Notes: generated by a model from the letters alone, not told the origin. 64,000 nucleotides of DNA from an uncultured Erythrobacter sp. (GCA_947493165.1 CANLPY010000001.1:868001-932000); one strand, 5' to 3'; counted from the stretch's first letter, positions 9,179-18,628 are shown. Program-made: numbers and translations.

Positions 9179-9964
9179 TTAGTCGAACAGCATGCTTGCA
9201 TCGAGAAGCTCAATATCATCGCGCACCGCTAACGATTGCTTGATCATATATTTGTGCCAACTTCCGAAAGTTACAAGGGCATTTAGGCCCTGACCGGTCA
9301 CGGAATCGAGGGCAGAATGGATCAAATCGGTGTGCGCCCGGTTGATTTGCGTCCATCCTCCAGCGCCTAAATCTGCGTCAAAATACCGTTGATAAGGGGT
9401 TTGCGCGCGCTCAACGATGGCATCGTATTCGTCTGTGTGAATGAAGGCCGGATCATCGCCGCGACCAGCCAGCTCGCGCGAATAATTTTGGCGCGCGGCA
9501 AGATGCTCTGCCCATTCATCGGCGCGCGAAGGATCATTCTCGACCCGTCTCAACGCTGCGCGGCGGTTATCCGCAATTTCCCGTGTCCATCCCGCTGTCG
9601 CTCGGATTTCAAAGTCCATCTCTCGGCTAAGCGGGAACACGACATCTGTGTATTCTGGGAAAACCTTGGTGCGCGGTTCAGTAACTTCGCCAGTTTCAGC
9701 AAAGCTGCGCTTCGCCTCTGCGATACGATCTGGCGGAATTTCTGTCAGGATCACATCAGGCTTGGCCTCAATGATCGCCTCTCGCAAAACGTCTAGCGAA
9801 TAGGATCGGCTTTGCCGGTGGGTCGAATGGATTGTGCCGAGAATGGTAAGCCGGGTTGTCCCTTGCGGGATGGAAGGTCTGGCGCATCCGATCAGCGGAT
9901 GAACGACAATTCCACTGGCAATACTGCCCAGAATGGCGGCGCGACGAGTTGTTTTCATAGACAT
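9179..9964 (-). CDS. Tat-exported lipoprotein with TraB/TIKI-like GxxH motifs, function unknown
   Basis: 261 residues. The N-terminus TTRRAAILG fits a twin-arginine signal and is followed by a lipobox-like LIGC (Cys27). The mature part opens with LTILGTIHSTH and then LTEIPPDRI, and near the C-terminus has TFGSWHKY. Paired GxxH motifs (GTIH and GSWH) plus an acidic residue after the first are the hallmark of the TraB/PrgY/GumN/TIKI group of putative metal-dependent hydrolases. The match is by motif only and the overall sequence is divergent, so the function is open. It is a single gene on the same strand as acpP, 109 bp upstream of it, and diverges from the deacetylase at 10036. Confidence 0.55.
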   Translation of the reverse strand: MSMKTTRRAAILGSIASGIVVHPLIGCARPSIPQGTTRLTILGTIHSTHRQSRSYSLDVLREAIIEAKPDVILTEIPPDRIAEAKRSFAETGEVTEPRTKVFPEYTDVVFPLSREMDFEIRATAGWTREIADNRRAALRRVENDPSRADEWAEHLAARQNYSRELAGRGDDPAFIHTDEYDAIVERAQTPYQRYFDADLGAGGWTQINRAHTDLIHSALDSVTGQGLNALVTFGSWHKYMIKQSLAVRDDIELLDASMLFD

Positions 9965-10035
9965 ATCTTCGACAAATACGCATCTAAAGTTACGTGAAAT
10001 GCAAGATTACCATCGATTAAGGACATCAGGAACCG

Positions 10036-11046
10036 ATGCTGACAATCTACAGTGACCACCAGATGAATCATGCGCCCTTGCGCGAACTGAACAATGGCGC
10101 CTGGATGGATTATGCAGAGTGTCCCGAACGGCTTGTCTCCGTTCTTTCCTCAATCGATACGTTAACAGCGCCGCAGGACCACGGAACTGCCGCAATCGAG
10201 GCTGTCCATGACAAGGCATACCTCACCTTCCTGCGCAACGCGCATGACGAATGGCGCGAAGCGGGCCGGGAAGGCGATGCAATCGGCTATGCTTTCCCAA
10301 TTCGGGCCCGCCGCAGGTTGGATCACACGCGGATTGACGCCAAGCTAGGCGCTTTCGGCTTTGATGCTGCCTCCCCTATTGCCGCTGGCACATGGGATGC
10401 AGCCTATTGGAGCGCCCAATGTGCGATCAACGCGGTCAAAGCCATACATGCAGGCGATACGCACCGCGCCTTTGCCCTATGCCGTCCACCCGGCCACCAT
10501 GCGGGGGCCGATTATTACGGCGGATACTGCTATCTCAATAATGCTGCCATCGCAGCCCGCCAAGCGCATTCGCTGGGCCTTGGCCCAGTCGCAGTGCTGG
10601 ATGTTGATTACCACCATGGCAATGGCACTCAGGACATCTTCTACAACGATCCGGAGGTCATGTTTGCATCCATCCACGCAGACCCGAAATCCGATTATCC
10701 CTATTTCTGGGGTCACGCAGACGAGTGCGGGGCTCTCGATGGGTTGGGCACGACGGTAAACCTTCCGCTGCCCCGCGGGACACAATGGGACCAATATCAG
10801 CCTGCCCTTGCGCAGGCGCTTGACGCAATCACCCGCTTCGGAGCCAAGTTCCTCGTAATCAGCTATGGCGCTGATACCTTCGCGATGGACCCGATTTCGC
10901 ATTTTGCCCTTACCACGGATGATATGCAGGCTATGGGAATCCAAGTTGCGCAGGCAGGGCTGCCCGGTGTTATCGTTATGGAGGGCGGCTACCGGATTGA
11001 CGCATTGGGCAGCAATGTCGCTGCGTTCTTGTCGGGACTAGGCTGA
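10036..11046 (+). CDS. histone-deacetylase-family zinc amidohydrolase
   Basis: 336-residue member of the arginase/deacetylase superfamily, probably acting on acetylated polyamines or another acetylamide. Expected residues are present: His154-His155 in RPPGHHA, zinc ligands Asp191 and His193 in VDYHHGNG, third ligand Asp280 in SYGAD, and a C-terminal EGGYR loop. The usual Tyr is replaced by the glycine-rich EGGYR context seen in bacterial acetylpolyamine aminohydrolases. Its ribosome binding site (AGGACATCAGGA region) lies just upstream of the ATG. It stands alone, so the substrate cannot be inferred from neighbours. Confidence 0.85.
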   Translation: MLTIYSDHQMNHAPLRELNNGAWMDYAECPERLVSVLSSIDTLTAPQDHGTAAIEAVHDKAYLTFLRNAHDEWREAGREGDAIGYAFPIRARRRLDHTRIDAKLGAFGFDAASPIAAGTWDAAYWSAQCAINAVKAIHAGDTHRAFALCRPPGHHAGADYYGGYCYLNNAAIAARQAHSLGLGPVAVLDVDYHHGNGTQDIFYNDPEVMFASIHADPKSDYPYFWGHADECGALDGLGTTVNLPLPRGTQWDQYQPALAQALDAITRFGAKFLVISYGADTFAMDPISHFALTTDDMQAMGIQVAQAGLPGVIVMEGGYRIDALGSNVAAFLSGLG

Positions 11047-11225
11047 CAAGGGCTAGCAAGCCTAGTCAAAGCTAAATTCTTAGCTATCGATCTCGCGTTT
11101 GGAGGGTGTCCCTCAGCCCAACGCAGCTCAGCCACACCTCAACGTAAGGTTCGGAAACAATTAGGCTTTCACCCATTCATTGGTTGTCACGACGACGCAA
11201 AACAAGACAACTTTCAAGGAGAACC

Positions 11226-11660
11226 ATGACTAACATTAACATTCTTAAATCGCTTACCCAAACAACATATGATTCTGTCGAAGGTTACCGCAAAGCCGCC
11301 GACGTGGCGAAGAGTCCCGCACTGAAGCGTGCGCTTGAGACCCGCCAACAAAAACGCGCAATGACACTATCGACGCTCAACAGCGGACTACAGGAATTGG
11401 GCGTGCAGCCGATCACGGATGTGAGCGTCAGCGGCAAGGTCCACCAGATGTTTCTAAAGATTACGGATGCACTAGAGACCGGCGATGAAGCAGCAGCCGA
11501 GCGCGTAGAAGAAGGCGAAGACTACATCGCCGAACAGTTCCGCATTGCGCTAAATGACAACGATCTTGAGGCCAGGGTCAAGGGTTGGGTCTCAACGGCC
11601 TATACCGAAGTCAGCGAAGGTGAACGCTTTGGCGACATGATTGAGAAGCAATACGCATAA
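11226..11660 (+). CDS. DUF2383 (PA2169-type) four-helix bundle protein
   Basis: 144-residue helical protein resembling the DUF2383/PA2169 family, a ferritin-like bundle found in stress-related loci. The start at 11226 is supported by AAGGAG a few bases upstream; the longer frame from 11184 adds an arginine-rich, non-native leader. Sequence such as YDSVEGYRKAADVAKSPALK and EDYIAEQFRIALND matches the repeated helix pattern of this group. No metal-binding cluster is obvious and function is not established. A strong bidirectional terminator follows. Confidence 0.7.
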   Translation: MTNINILKSLTQTTYDSVEGYRKAADVAKSPALKRALETRQQKRAMTLSTLNSGLQELGVQPITDVSVSGKVHQMFLKITDALETGDEAAAERVEEGEDYIAEQFRIALNDNDLEARVKGWVSTAYTEVSEGERFGDMIEKQYA

Positions 11661-11676
11661 TCAATCGAGAATATCA

Positions 11677-11713
11677 AAATGGGGCGCGAGGTTTATGACC
11701 TTGCGCCCCATTT
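11677..11713. terminator. bidirectional intrinsic terminator
   Basis: Inverted repeat with arms AAATGGGGCGC and GCGCCCCATTT, an inner AGGT/ACCT extension and a TTATG loop, flanked by A-rich sequence on the left and T-rich on the right. It sits exactly between the convergent ends of the DUF2383 gene and aspS and could stop transcription from both sides. Confidence 0.85.
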
Positions 11714-11734
11714 GTATGTGCGGTTGAGATTGGC

Positions 11735-13561
11735 TTACGATGCCTCGCCAGCAGTTTTTGCGCCAGCCTTAGCGCCCTCGCCCGCTTTTTGTGGCGGCTC
11801 AATGGTGCGCAGGAACAGCTCGCGCAATTGCTTTGGCTCAGCCTTGCTCGGCGCGCTCATCATCAAGTCTTCGCCCTTTTGGTTCATCGGGAAGGCGATA
11901 ACCTCGCGAATGGCTTCTTCACCAGCCAGCAGCATCACAATGCGGTCAATGCCCGGAGCAGAGCCGCCGTGCGGCGGCGCGCCCAATTTGAACGCCTCAA
12001 TCATGCCAGAAAACTCGCGGTCGACCGTTTCCTTGTCATAGCCCGCGATTTCAAAAGCCTTGTACATGATGTCTGGGCGGTGGTTCCGGATCGCGCCGGA
12101 CGACAGCTCATAACCGTTGCAGACAATGTCATACTGCCACGCTTTAATGTCGAGCGGATCCATCGTTTCGAGCGCTTCCATCTCGCCTTGCGGCATGGAA
12201 AACGGATTGTGGCTGAAATCGACTTTCTTGTTGTCTTCGTCCCACTCAAACATTGGGAAGTCGACGATCCAGCAGAACTTGAAGCACCCTTCTTCGATCA
12301 GGCCAAGCTGCTCACCCACTTGCGTGCGGGCAGCGCCAGCAAGCTTGGCCGCATCGGCCTCCTTACCAGCCGCAAAGAACAGGCCATCATCAGGGCCAAG
12401 GCCAAGCTCATCATAGAGCTGCGCCATCAAGTCAGGGCCGTGGTTTTTGGCAATAGGCCCGCCAAACTCACCGCCTTTGCGGGTGACATAACCAAGTCCC
12501 GCGAACCCTTCAGAGCGCGCCCAATTGTTCATATCGTCGAAGAACTTGCGGCTCTTCTCGTTGGTTTTTGGCGCAGGCACAACGCGCACAACGCCGCCGC
12601 CGCCCACGATCTTTTCAAACAGGCCAAAGCCCGATTTTTCAAAGTGACTGGTAACGTCTGAGATGATCAATGGGTTGCGCAGATCAGGCTTGTCAGAGCC
12701 ATATTTCAGCATCGCTTCGGCATAGGGGATGCGCGGGAAATCACCCGACTTCGTCACCGTTTTGCCGCCTGCGAACTCTTCAAACACGCCCGCAAGCACC
12801 GGCTCCAGCGCTTGGAACACGTCTTCCTGCGTCACAAAGCTCATTTCGAAATCGAGCTGATAAAACTCCAGGCTGCGGTCAGCGCGAAGGTCTTCATCGC
12901 GGAAACACGGCGCGATCTGGAAATACCGATCAAAACCCGACACCATCAGCATCTGTTTGAACATTTGCGGTGCTTGCGGCAGCGCATAGAAATTGCCCGG
13001 ATGCATACGAGACGGCACGAGGAAATCGCGCGCGCCCTCTGGCGAGGAAGCCGTCAGGATCGGCGTTTGAAACTCGGTAAAATCCTGCGCGATCATGCGC
13101 TGACGCAGCGACGTGATCACTTGGCTGCGCAGCATGATATTGCGGTGCATCGTCTCACGACGAAGATCGAGGAACCGGTAACGCAGGCGAATGTCTTCGG
13201 GGTATTCCTGCTCGCCCGCGACCGGCATCGGCAGCTCTTCCGCGGCGCTTTGCACGGTGACGCCGCGCGCAAACACCTCAATCGCGCCGGTAGGAAGGCT
13301 GTCATTCACCGTCTCGGCTGAACGAGCCTTTACCTCACCGTCGATTGTCACGACGCTTTCCGCGCGCAGCGAATCGAGTTCTTGCAATGCGGGCGAATCC
13401 TCGTCCGCCACGATCTGCGTTATGCCGTGGTGATCGCGCAGATCGACGAACAATACGCCGCCATGGTCGCGTTTGCGGTGAATCCAGCCCGAAAGTCGAA
13501 CGGTTTCACCGACATGCGTGTCACGTAACTGTGCGCAAGTATGGGAACGATAGGTGTGCAT
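11735..13561 (-). CDS. aspS: aspartyl-tRNA synthetase
   Basis: 608-residue bacterial-type class II AspRS. It has an N-terminal OB-fold anticodon-binding domain ([19 protein letters not shown]), then the catalytic core with motif 2 ([10 protein letters not shown]) and motif 3 (GIDRIVMLL near the C-terminus), plus the large GAD insertion domain typical of bacterial enzymes. The start was placed at MHTYRSHTC (13561), because the upstream residues of the longest frame are not native-like. The C-terminus ends in an Ala/Lys-rich tail ([15 protein letters not shown]). Whether it is non-discriminating (also charging tRNA-Asn) cannot be decided here. It diverges from rnd; the 227 bp between them hold no gene I would defend. 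Confidence 0.95.
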   Translation of the reverse strand: MHTYRSHTCAQLRDTHVGETVRLSGWIHRKRDHGGVLFVDLRDHHGITQIVADEDSPALQELDSLRAESVVTIDGEVKARSAETVNDSLPTGAIEVFARGVTVQSAAEELPMPVAGEQEYPEDIRLRYRFLDLRRETMHRNIMLRSQVITSLRQRMIAQDFTEFQTPILTASSPEGARDFLVPSRMHPGNFYALPQAPQMFKQMLMVSGFDRYFQIAPCFRDEDLRADRSLEFYQLDFEMSFVTQEDVFQALEPVLAGVFEEFAGGKTVTKSGDFPRIPYAEAMLKYGSDKPDLRNPLIISDVTSHFEKSGFGLFEKIVGGGGVVRVVPAPKTNEKSRKFFDDMNNWARSEGFAGLGYVTRKGGEFGGPIAKNHGPDLMAQLYDELGLGPDDGLFFAAGKEADAAKLAGAARTQVGEQLGLIEEGCFKFCWIVDFPMFEWDEDNKKVDFSHNPFSMPQGEMEALETMDPLDIKAWQYDIVCNGYELSSGAIRNHRPDIMYKAFEIAGYDKETVDREFSGMIEAFKLGAPPHGGSAPGIDRIVMLLAGEEAIREVIAFPMNQKGEDLMMSAPSKAEPKQLRELFLRTIEPPQKAGEGAKAGAKTAGEAS

Positions 13562-13788
13562 CCTAAACTCTTGTCCTGTTCGAGAGTATGGCCCAATGGA
13601 ACAGACGCGCAGGCGCACCGCGATTTATGTCGTGGCCAGACCCGGTCAACGCGTCAACAATATGGGCGCGCTAACAGGGCAAGCGTGGGGCTTTGTCAAG
13701 TTTCGTGGGCGCAAATGGCATATCAATGGGGCCGCTTTTCTTGTGCGGTCCGAGGGTGGTACTCCGCCCAAAGACAGAAAAGACGTAC

Positions 13789-14991
13789 ATGAAAATACAT
13801 GATCTGATTACGACAACCGACGCGCTCAATGATTTGTGCGAGCGACTAGCGAAGTCCGAATTCGTCACCATCGACACCGAATTCATGCGCGAAAACACCT
13901 ATTGGCCGGAACTGTGCCTGGTGCAGATTGCCAACACGGAAGAAGCCGCCGCGATTGATCCGCTGGCCGATGGGATTGATCTGACCGCACTGCTCGACCT
14001 GATGTGCGAAAATGATGACGTGCTAAAGGTGTTCCATGCCGGCGGGCAGGATGTCGAGATTATCGTGAACCTGACCGGCAAGACCCCCTTCCCCATATTC
14101 GACACACAAATCGCAATGATGGCAATCAGCCAGTCTGAACAAATCGGCTATGCCAATTTGGTCGACACATGGCTGGCCATTCAAGTCGATAAGGGCGCGC
14201 GCTTTACTGATTGGAGCCGCCGCCCGCTCACTGCTCGTCAGATCGAATACGCCATTGGCGATGTGACGCATTTGTCGGTCATCTTCCCGATGATGCTGAA
14301 AAAGCTGATCAAGACCGGGCGCGGTGATTGGCTGAATGCTGAAATGGAAAAGCTCGCTGATGCCAGCAATTACATCACCGATCCTGATATGGCGTGGCGC
14401 CGCATTCGACAACCGGGCCGCAATCCCGCCGTGCTTGGCAGAATGAAAGCGCTGGCCGCATGGCGCGAAGGCGAAGCGCAGCATAAGAACATTCCGCGTG
14501 GCCGGATCATGCGCGACGAAACGCTGGCTGACATCGCCAGCCACCCGCCTAAGAAACAGGCTGATTTGGCAAAGGTTCGCGGCCTATCGGCCGCATGGCG
14601 CGATAATGATATTGGAAAACGCTTGATGAAGGTTGCCTCCGAAGCTGAGCCGCTTCCCCAAGACGAAATGCCGGTCAAGATGAAGCGCGGCGCTCCATTG
14701 GGCAAAGAAGGCGCATTAGTCGCCGATCTGCTCAAGCTGCTGCTAAAAATCCGCGCGCGCGAAATTGATGTCGCATCGCGTCTTTTGACCAAAGCCGATG
14801 AGATGGAGGCGCTGGCCGCGGGAATGCGCGACCTCAAAGTGCTAGAAGGCTGGCGCTATGATGTGTTCGGCAAAGATGCGCTTGAACTGGTCGAAGGGCG
14901 GCTTGCGTTCGCGGTACGCAAAGGCAAGCTCGTGATGACCCATATCGATGATATGCAAGCGAGTATGGAAGAAGCGCAGGACGCGGAATGA
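13789..14991 (+). CDS. rnd: ribonuclease D
   Basis: 400-residue 3'-5' exoribonuclease that trims tRNA and other stable RNA 3' ends. The N-terminal DEDDy exonuclease domain shows IDTEFMRE (Exo I), FHAGGQDVEII (Exo II) and YAIGDVTHL (Exo III, with Tyr and Asp). An HRDC-type helical domain follows from about residue 205 (AWREGEAQHKNIPRGRIMRDE). The start was set at 13789; the 32 extra residues of the longer frame are unlike RNase D. The stop is 7 bp before the likely GTG start of oxyR, so the two are probably co-transcribed. Confidence 0.92.
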   Translation: MKIHDLITTTDALNDLCERLAKSEFVTIDTEFMRENTYWPELCLVQIANTEEAAAIDPLADGIDLTALLDLMCENDDVLKVFHAGGQDVEIIVNLTGKTPFPIFDTQIAMMAISQSEQIGYANLVDTWLAIQVDKGARFTDWSRRPLTARQIEYAIGDVTHLSVIFPMMLKKLIKTGRGDWLNAEMEKLADASNYITDPDMAWRRIRQPGRNPAVLGRMKALAAWREGEAQHKNIPRGRIMRDETLADIASHPPKKQADLAKVRGLSAAWRDNDIGKRLMKVASEAEPLPQDEMPVKMKRGAPLGKEGALVADLLKLLLKIRAREIDVASRLLTKADEMEALAAGMRDLKVLEGWRYDVFGKDALELVEGRLAFAVRKGKLVMTHIDDMQASMEEAQDAE

Positions 14992-14998
14992 ACAGCCT

Positions 14999-15895
14999 GT
15001 GAGCACTTACCTCCCCACGATCAAACAGTTGCAATATCTCGTGGCGCTCCACGAATATAAGCATTTTGGCCGTGCAGCAGAGGCCAGCTACGTCTCTCAA
15101 TCAACATTGTCCGCTGGTATTAGAGAGCTGGAATCGCTGCTCGGCATCACTCTGGTGGAACGCAGCCGCCGGGTCGTGCGCTTTACTTCGCTAGGCGATG
15201 CCGTGGTGGAAAAAGCGCACCGTATCCTGCGTGAGGCGGAGGAGCTATCTGATCTGGTTCAGGCCTCTGGCAAGCCGCTATCCGGCACGCTGCGTATGAG
15301 TGTGATCCCCACAATTGCACCGTTTATGCTGCCGCGCATGTTGCCGCGGCTGAAGAAAGAGCGACCTGATCTCAAACTGTTGCTGCGCGAAGAAACCAGT
15401 CAGGATGCGGTGGAATCGCTGCAACATGGCCGGGTTGACTGCGTGCTGCTTGCCCTGCCTTTCGGCACTGGCGAAGTTGAAATGGAGCACATTGCCGATG
15501 ACCGCCTGTTTATCGCCTTTCCCAAAGATGATCCGCGCGATCCACCTGAAACTGTGCCACCCAGCATGATTGACGATGGCCGGCTCCTGTTGCTGGAGGA
15601 CGGGCACTGCCTGCGCGATCATGCGCTTGCGGCGTGCAACCGACCAGAATTGCGCGGCAGCGCGATGATGATCGGCACGAACCTGCACACATTGGTGCAG
15701 ATGGTTGACCACGATTTGGGGCTAACAATGCTGCCGGAAATGGCGCTGAACGCTGGTATTTTAAACGGGACAGATGTGGTCGCAAGGCCGCTAAAAAGCT
15801 CTGAGGCAAGCCGCGAAATCGCGCTGATATGGCGTAAGAACTCGCCGCGCGGCGAGGACTTTAAGCTGCTGGCAGAGGAATTGCGGGCGGGTTAA
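14999..15895 (+). CDS. oxyR: hydrogen-peroxide-sensing LysR regulator OxyR
   Basis: 298-residue LysR-type regulator. The N-terminal winged helix-turn-helix reads FGRAAEASYVSQSTLSAGIRELE. The co-inducer domain contains DGHCLRDHALAAC, with Cys204 and Cys213 at the same 9-residue spacing as the peroxide-reactive Cys199/Cys208 pair of E. coli OxyR, which identifies the gene. The GTG start at 14999 gives the canonical N-terminus (STYLPTIKQLQYLVAL) and places it 7 bp after rnd; an in-frame upstream ATG at 14948 lies inside rnd. No catalase or peroxiredoxin gene is adjacent, so its targets lie elsewhere. Confidence 0.9.
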   Translation: MSTYLPTIKQLQYLVALHEYKHFGRAAEASYVSQSTLSAGIRELESLLGITLVERSRRVVRFTSLGDAVVEKAHRILREAEELSDLVQASGKPLSGTLRMSVIPTIAPFMLPRMLPRLKKERPDLKLLLREETSQDAVESLQHGRVDCVLLALPFGTGEVEMEHIADDRLFIAFPKDDPRDPPETVPPSMIDDGRLLLLEDGHCLRDHALAACNRPELRGSAMMIGTNLHTLVQMVDHDLGLTMLPEMALNAGILNGTDVVARPLKSSEASREIALIWRKNSPRGEDFKLLAEELRAG

Positions 15896-15901
15896 GCCTG
15901 C

Positions 15902-16225
15902 TCACGCTTCCGCTGGGATCAGGCCGCGGCGCTGCGCAGCGGCTTTCACTTTTCTTGCAGCGATAATCGGCACAATCACCGATAGGGCAATTCCGCCGAG
16001 CGAACACACGCCAAGCCAAATTGCCATCGCCGATCCGCCCGATTGATACATCGCGTATAAGACCGGCACAGCAAGGATGACACCGCGTACTTCGTTAAAA
16101 ATCAAAGCGACGAAACCGGCTTTGAAAAACCAGCCAAGAAAGGTTGCGAGTTTTGCGTTCATGCCATCCGCAATAGCGGCGAATGGTTTACAAGCCGTTT
16201 GCAATGACTTCGTATTGAGCGACAT
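15902..16225 (-). CDS. small membrane protein, unknown function
   Basis: 107 residues, not recognised. Two probable transmembrane helices: about residues 30-58 (FFKAGFVALIFNEVRGVILAVPVLYAM) and 65-90 (AMAIWLGVCSLGGIALSVIVPIIAA). A basic segment (RKVKAAAQRR) follows the second, so both ends are probably cytoplasmic. It converges with oxyR (6 bp apart) and lies downstream of pgsA on the same strand, with 109 bp between. Composition matches its neighbours. Confidence 0.65.
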   Translation of the reverse strand: MSLNTKSLQTACKPFAAIADGMNAKLATFLGWFFKAGFVALIFNEVRGVILAVPVLYAMYQSGGSAMAIWLGVCSLGGIALSVIVPIIAARKVKAAAQRRGLIPAEA

Positions 16226-16334
16226 CGGGCGTACCTATTGGTTGCCCCCCTCTGTCATACTAATACGCAGAAAATGCCGATTGGTTTCACTCTGCAAGAT
16301 TTTTAGGACCCGAGCACGGCAGCGCGAGCCTCGG

Positions 16335-16943
16335 TCAATCCATGTGCTTAAGGCCGACCCGCAGGTAATCCCACCCGGTAATACACGTCAGCACAGCAGC
16401 TGCCCATAAAGTCGTAAGCCCGATAAGGTGCAGCCAGGTTTCCTCAACCGACGCGCAGGCGCCGCCGGGCACTTGGCATGGCTGACCATGCAATGCGCCG
16501 CCGCCAATCAACGCCGCAAGGGCGATGAGCTGAAATGCGGTCTTCCATTTGGCCAATTTGCTGACCGGGACGGATACCTGAATGCCGCCAAGAAATTCAC
16601 GCAGGCCGCTCACGGCGATTTCTCGCATCAGTATGATGAGGCCCGCGATAACATGGAAGTCGCCCACATATGGCCCGCGCAAATACCCTTGCGCCGTCAA
16701 TACCAGAATGACAGTGGCGACCATGATCTTGTCCGCAATAGGATCAAGGAAAATGCCGAGCTTTGATACCGTGCCCTGTGCCCGCGCAAGATAGCCGTCA
16801 AAGAAATCAGTGATCGCGATCAGGCAATACAAGACAAAGCCAATCGCATAACCAAGCTGCCATTGCGGCCACCACAAGAAGAACGCCAGCAATGGCAATG
16901 CCATTATGCGCGACAGCGTAAGGATATTGGGCAGCGTCAACAT
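16335..16943 (-). CDS. pgsA: CDP-diacylglycerol-glycerol-3-phosphate 3-phosphatidyltransferase
   Basis: 202-residue integral membrane enzyme making phosphatidylglycerol phosphate, the precursor of phosphatidylglycerol and cardiolipin. The CDP-alcohol phosphatidyltransferase signature D-x2-DG-x2-AR-x8-G-x3-D-x3-D is complete: Asp46, Asp49, Gly50, Ala53, Arg54, Gly63, Asp67 and Asp71. Four or more hydrophobic segments surround it. With cdsA and psd-pssA elsewhere in this window, most of the phospholipid head-group pathway is represented. Confidence 0.93.
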   Translation of the reverse strand: MLTLPNILTLSRIMALPLLAFFLWWPQWQLGYAIGFVLYCLIAITDFFDGYLARAQGTVSKLGIFLDPIADKIMVATVILVLTAQGYLRGPYVGDFHVIAGLIILMREIAVSGLREFLGGIQVSVPVSKLAKWKTAFQLIALAALIGGGALHGQPCQVPGGACASVEETWLHLIGLTTLWAAAVLTCITGWDYLRVGLKHMD

Positions 16944-17059
16944 ATCGAAACGTGCCTTAGCCGCTCCGTCGCAAAGGAAAAAGATGCAAGACTGATCTTG
17001 TTAACGTCTGCGTATCGTTTATCCCGCAAGTATCGGGGCGCCACAGGCTAACAAACTTC

Positions 17060-18370
17060 ATGACCACGACAACGCATCTCCTGCACCGCAGACGCTTCCT
17101 GCCGCTGTTCTGCACGCAATTGCTCAATGCGTTTAACGATAATCTATACAAGACCGCGATGGTCCTGTTCGTCGTGTACCAAGTTTACAACGATGAAAGC
17201 CAAGAGGCGATTTTTAGCGCCGTTGCTTCGGGATTGTTTATCCTTCCCTTCTTCGTTTTGTCAGCCTTGGCGGGGCAACTTGCTGATATGCGCGACAAGG
17301 CCGCGATCATTCGCACCGTAAAGATGTGCGAGATTGGCTTGATGCTGATTGGCGCAACGGGCTTGTTCTTGGCGTGGCGAGGGATTGCGGTTGATAGCTT
17401 TGCCATACCGCTTTTGATGTTCGCGCTGTTCCTAACCGGGGTGCAATCGACATTCCTTGGCCCGATTAAATACGCAATCCTGCCGCAGCATTTGAAGAAA
17501 GAAGAAGTGCTTGCTGGCACAGGCTTGGTCGAAGCTGGCACATATGTCGCGATCCTGCTCGGCACGATTTTGGCGGGCTGGATACCGGTTGAATGGGCCG
17601 CAGGCGGCATCATCGTAACATCGGTGATCGGATATATTTCCAGCCGGCAAATTCCCTCTGCGCCGCCTTTAGGCAAGGGGGAGGAAAAACTCGATTGGCA
17701 TATTCTGCGCGCTTCAATCACGCTTATCAAAAACACCATGCACGATCGCCAGATCTTCTACGCAATCCTGTCTATCAGCTTTTTCTGGACGATTGGTGCG
17801 GTGCTGTTCATCCAGTTTCCGCCACTGGCCAAGAACACGCTTATGGCCAGCAAGGAAGTCGCCAGCCTGTTCCTCGTCATCTTTTCAGTCGGAGTGGCAA
17901 TTGGCTCGGTCTCGATCAACATGCTGCTGAAAGGCAAGGTATCGGCGCGCTATTCGCCAATTTCCGTGATCGTGATGGGTGTGTTCGTGGTTGCGTTTTA
18001 TCTCGTCTGCCGCGCATGGGCGGCGGACCAGCCAACCGAATTGCTGAACGTTGCAGAATTTATCGCATGGCCGCTTGCCACCGTTATCCTGCTTTGTTTG
18101 CTGGGCATTGCCATTGCTGGCGGCATGTTCGTTGTGCCGCTATATGCGTTCCTGACGACACGCTGCGCGCCGGATGAGGCCGCACGCACAATCGCTGCCA
18201 ACAACATCGTCAACTCAGGGGCAATGGTTTGCGGCTCGCTGCTCGCCATCGGCCTAAGCGCTATCGGCGTGCCTGTGGTGGAACAAGTGCTGCTAAGCGC
18301 GGGCATGTGCTTGGTTTCAGCATGGCTCGGCAAGCGTTTGCACAACGCTGAATTAGAACATGCCGAGTAA
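17060..18370 (+). CDS. MFS transporter, LplT (lysophospholipid transporter)-like
   Basis: 436-residue, twelve-helix major facilitator protein. Its opening FLPLFCTQLLNAFNDNLYKT is the conserved start of the LplT group, which flips lysophospholipids inward for re-acylation. In many bacteria LplT is fused or adjacent to an acyltransferase (Aas); none is seen here, so the lipid substrate is inference. The gene diverges from pgsA, leaving about 116 bp for promoters. Confidence 0.75.
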   Translation: MTTTTHLLHRRRFLPLFCTQLLNAFNDNLYKTAMVLFVVYQVYNDESQEAIFSAVASGLFILPFFVLSALAGQLADMRDKAAIIRTVKMCEIGLMLIGATGLFLAWRGIAVDSFAIPLLMFALFLTGVQSTFLGPIKYAILPQHLKKEEVLAGTGLVEAGTYVAILLGTILAGWIPVEWAAGGIIVTSVIGYISSRQIPSAPPLGKGEEKLDWHILRASITLIKNTMHDRQIFYAILSISFFWTIGAVLFIQFPPLAKNTLMASKEVASLFLVIFSVGVAIGSVSINMLLKGKVSARYSPISVIVMGVFVVAFYLVCRAWAADQPTELLNVAEFIAWPLATVILLCLLGIAIAGGMFVVPLYAFLTTRCAPDEAARTIAANNIVNSGAMVCGSLLAIGLSAIGVPVVEQVLLSAGMCLVSAWLGKRLHNAELEHAE

Positions 18371-18391
18371 TCAGCGCGCTCGCAAATTGCC

Positions 18392-18601
18392 TTAGGCAAT
18401 AAAGGCCAGCATCGCCGCCAACGCTGCGACATAGACGGTCGCAAAGCCGCGCACATCATCGCGGGTTAAGCGCCAAAGGCTCTCCGCCGGTGCGGCCAAT
18501 TCATCGGTCAACACATGCGGAGGCAGCGTAGCCCGAAACGGATGGCGAGCGGATTCCGCCGTTAGAACAAGATTGCGACGCGTTTTTGTTGTTGTGCTCA
18601 T
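18392..18601 (-). CDS. small C-terminally anchored protein, unknown function
   Basis: 69 residues, unrecognised. A hydrophilic, Arg-containing N-terminal two thirds is followed by a single hydrophobic C-terminal helix (VYVAALAAMLAFIA, residues 56-69), the layout of a tail-anchored protein. No clear Shine-Dalgarno sequence is visible. A perfect 8-bp inverted repeat that also fits a CtrA box lies 9-27 bp upstream of the ATG, which argues for regulated expression from this position. It converges with the LplT-like gene and diverges from the TPP enzyme gene. Could be spurious, though its codon use resembles its neighbours. Confidence 0.5.
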   Translation of the reverse strand: MSTTTKTRRNLVLTAESARHPFRATLPPHVLTDELAAPAESLWRLTRDDVRGFATVYVAALAAMLAFIA

Positions 18602-18609
18602 AAGCGCGA

Positions 18610-18628
18610 CGTTAAGACTTTCTTAACG
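18610..18628. promoter_or_regulatory. CtrA-type box / palindrome TTAA-N7-TTAAC
   Basis: The 19-mer CGTTAAGACTTTCTTAACG is an 8-bp perfect inverted repeat around CTT and contains TTAA-N7-TTAAC (18612-18627), the consensus for the alphaproteobacterial cell-cycle regulator CtrA. It lies in the 178-bp divergent region between the small membrane protein (18601, minus) and the TPP enzyme (18780, plus). Which gene it controls, and whether as activator or repressor, is not evident: it is very close to the minus-strand ATG and about 150 bp from the plus-strand one. Confidence 0.5.

Noticed and set aside
11789..12661. 290-codon plus-strand frame opposite aspS
   Set aside because: Antisense shadow of aspS in GC-rich DNA.
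13554..13802. 82-codon plus-strand frame between aspS and rnd
   Set aside because: It overlaps the aspS start and the rnd start, has no good ribosome binding site and no recognisable domain; more likely the divergent promoter region.
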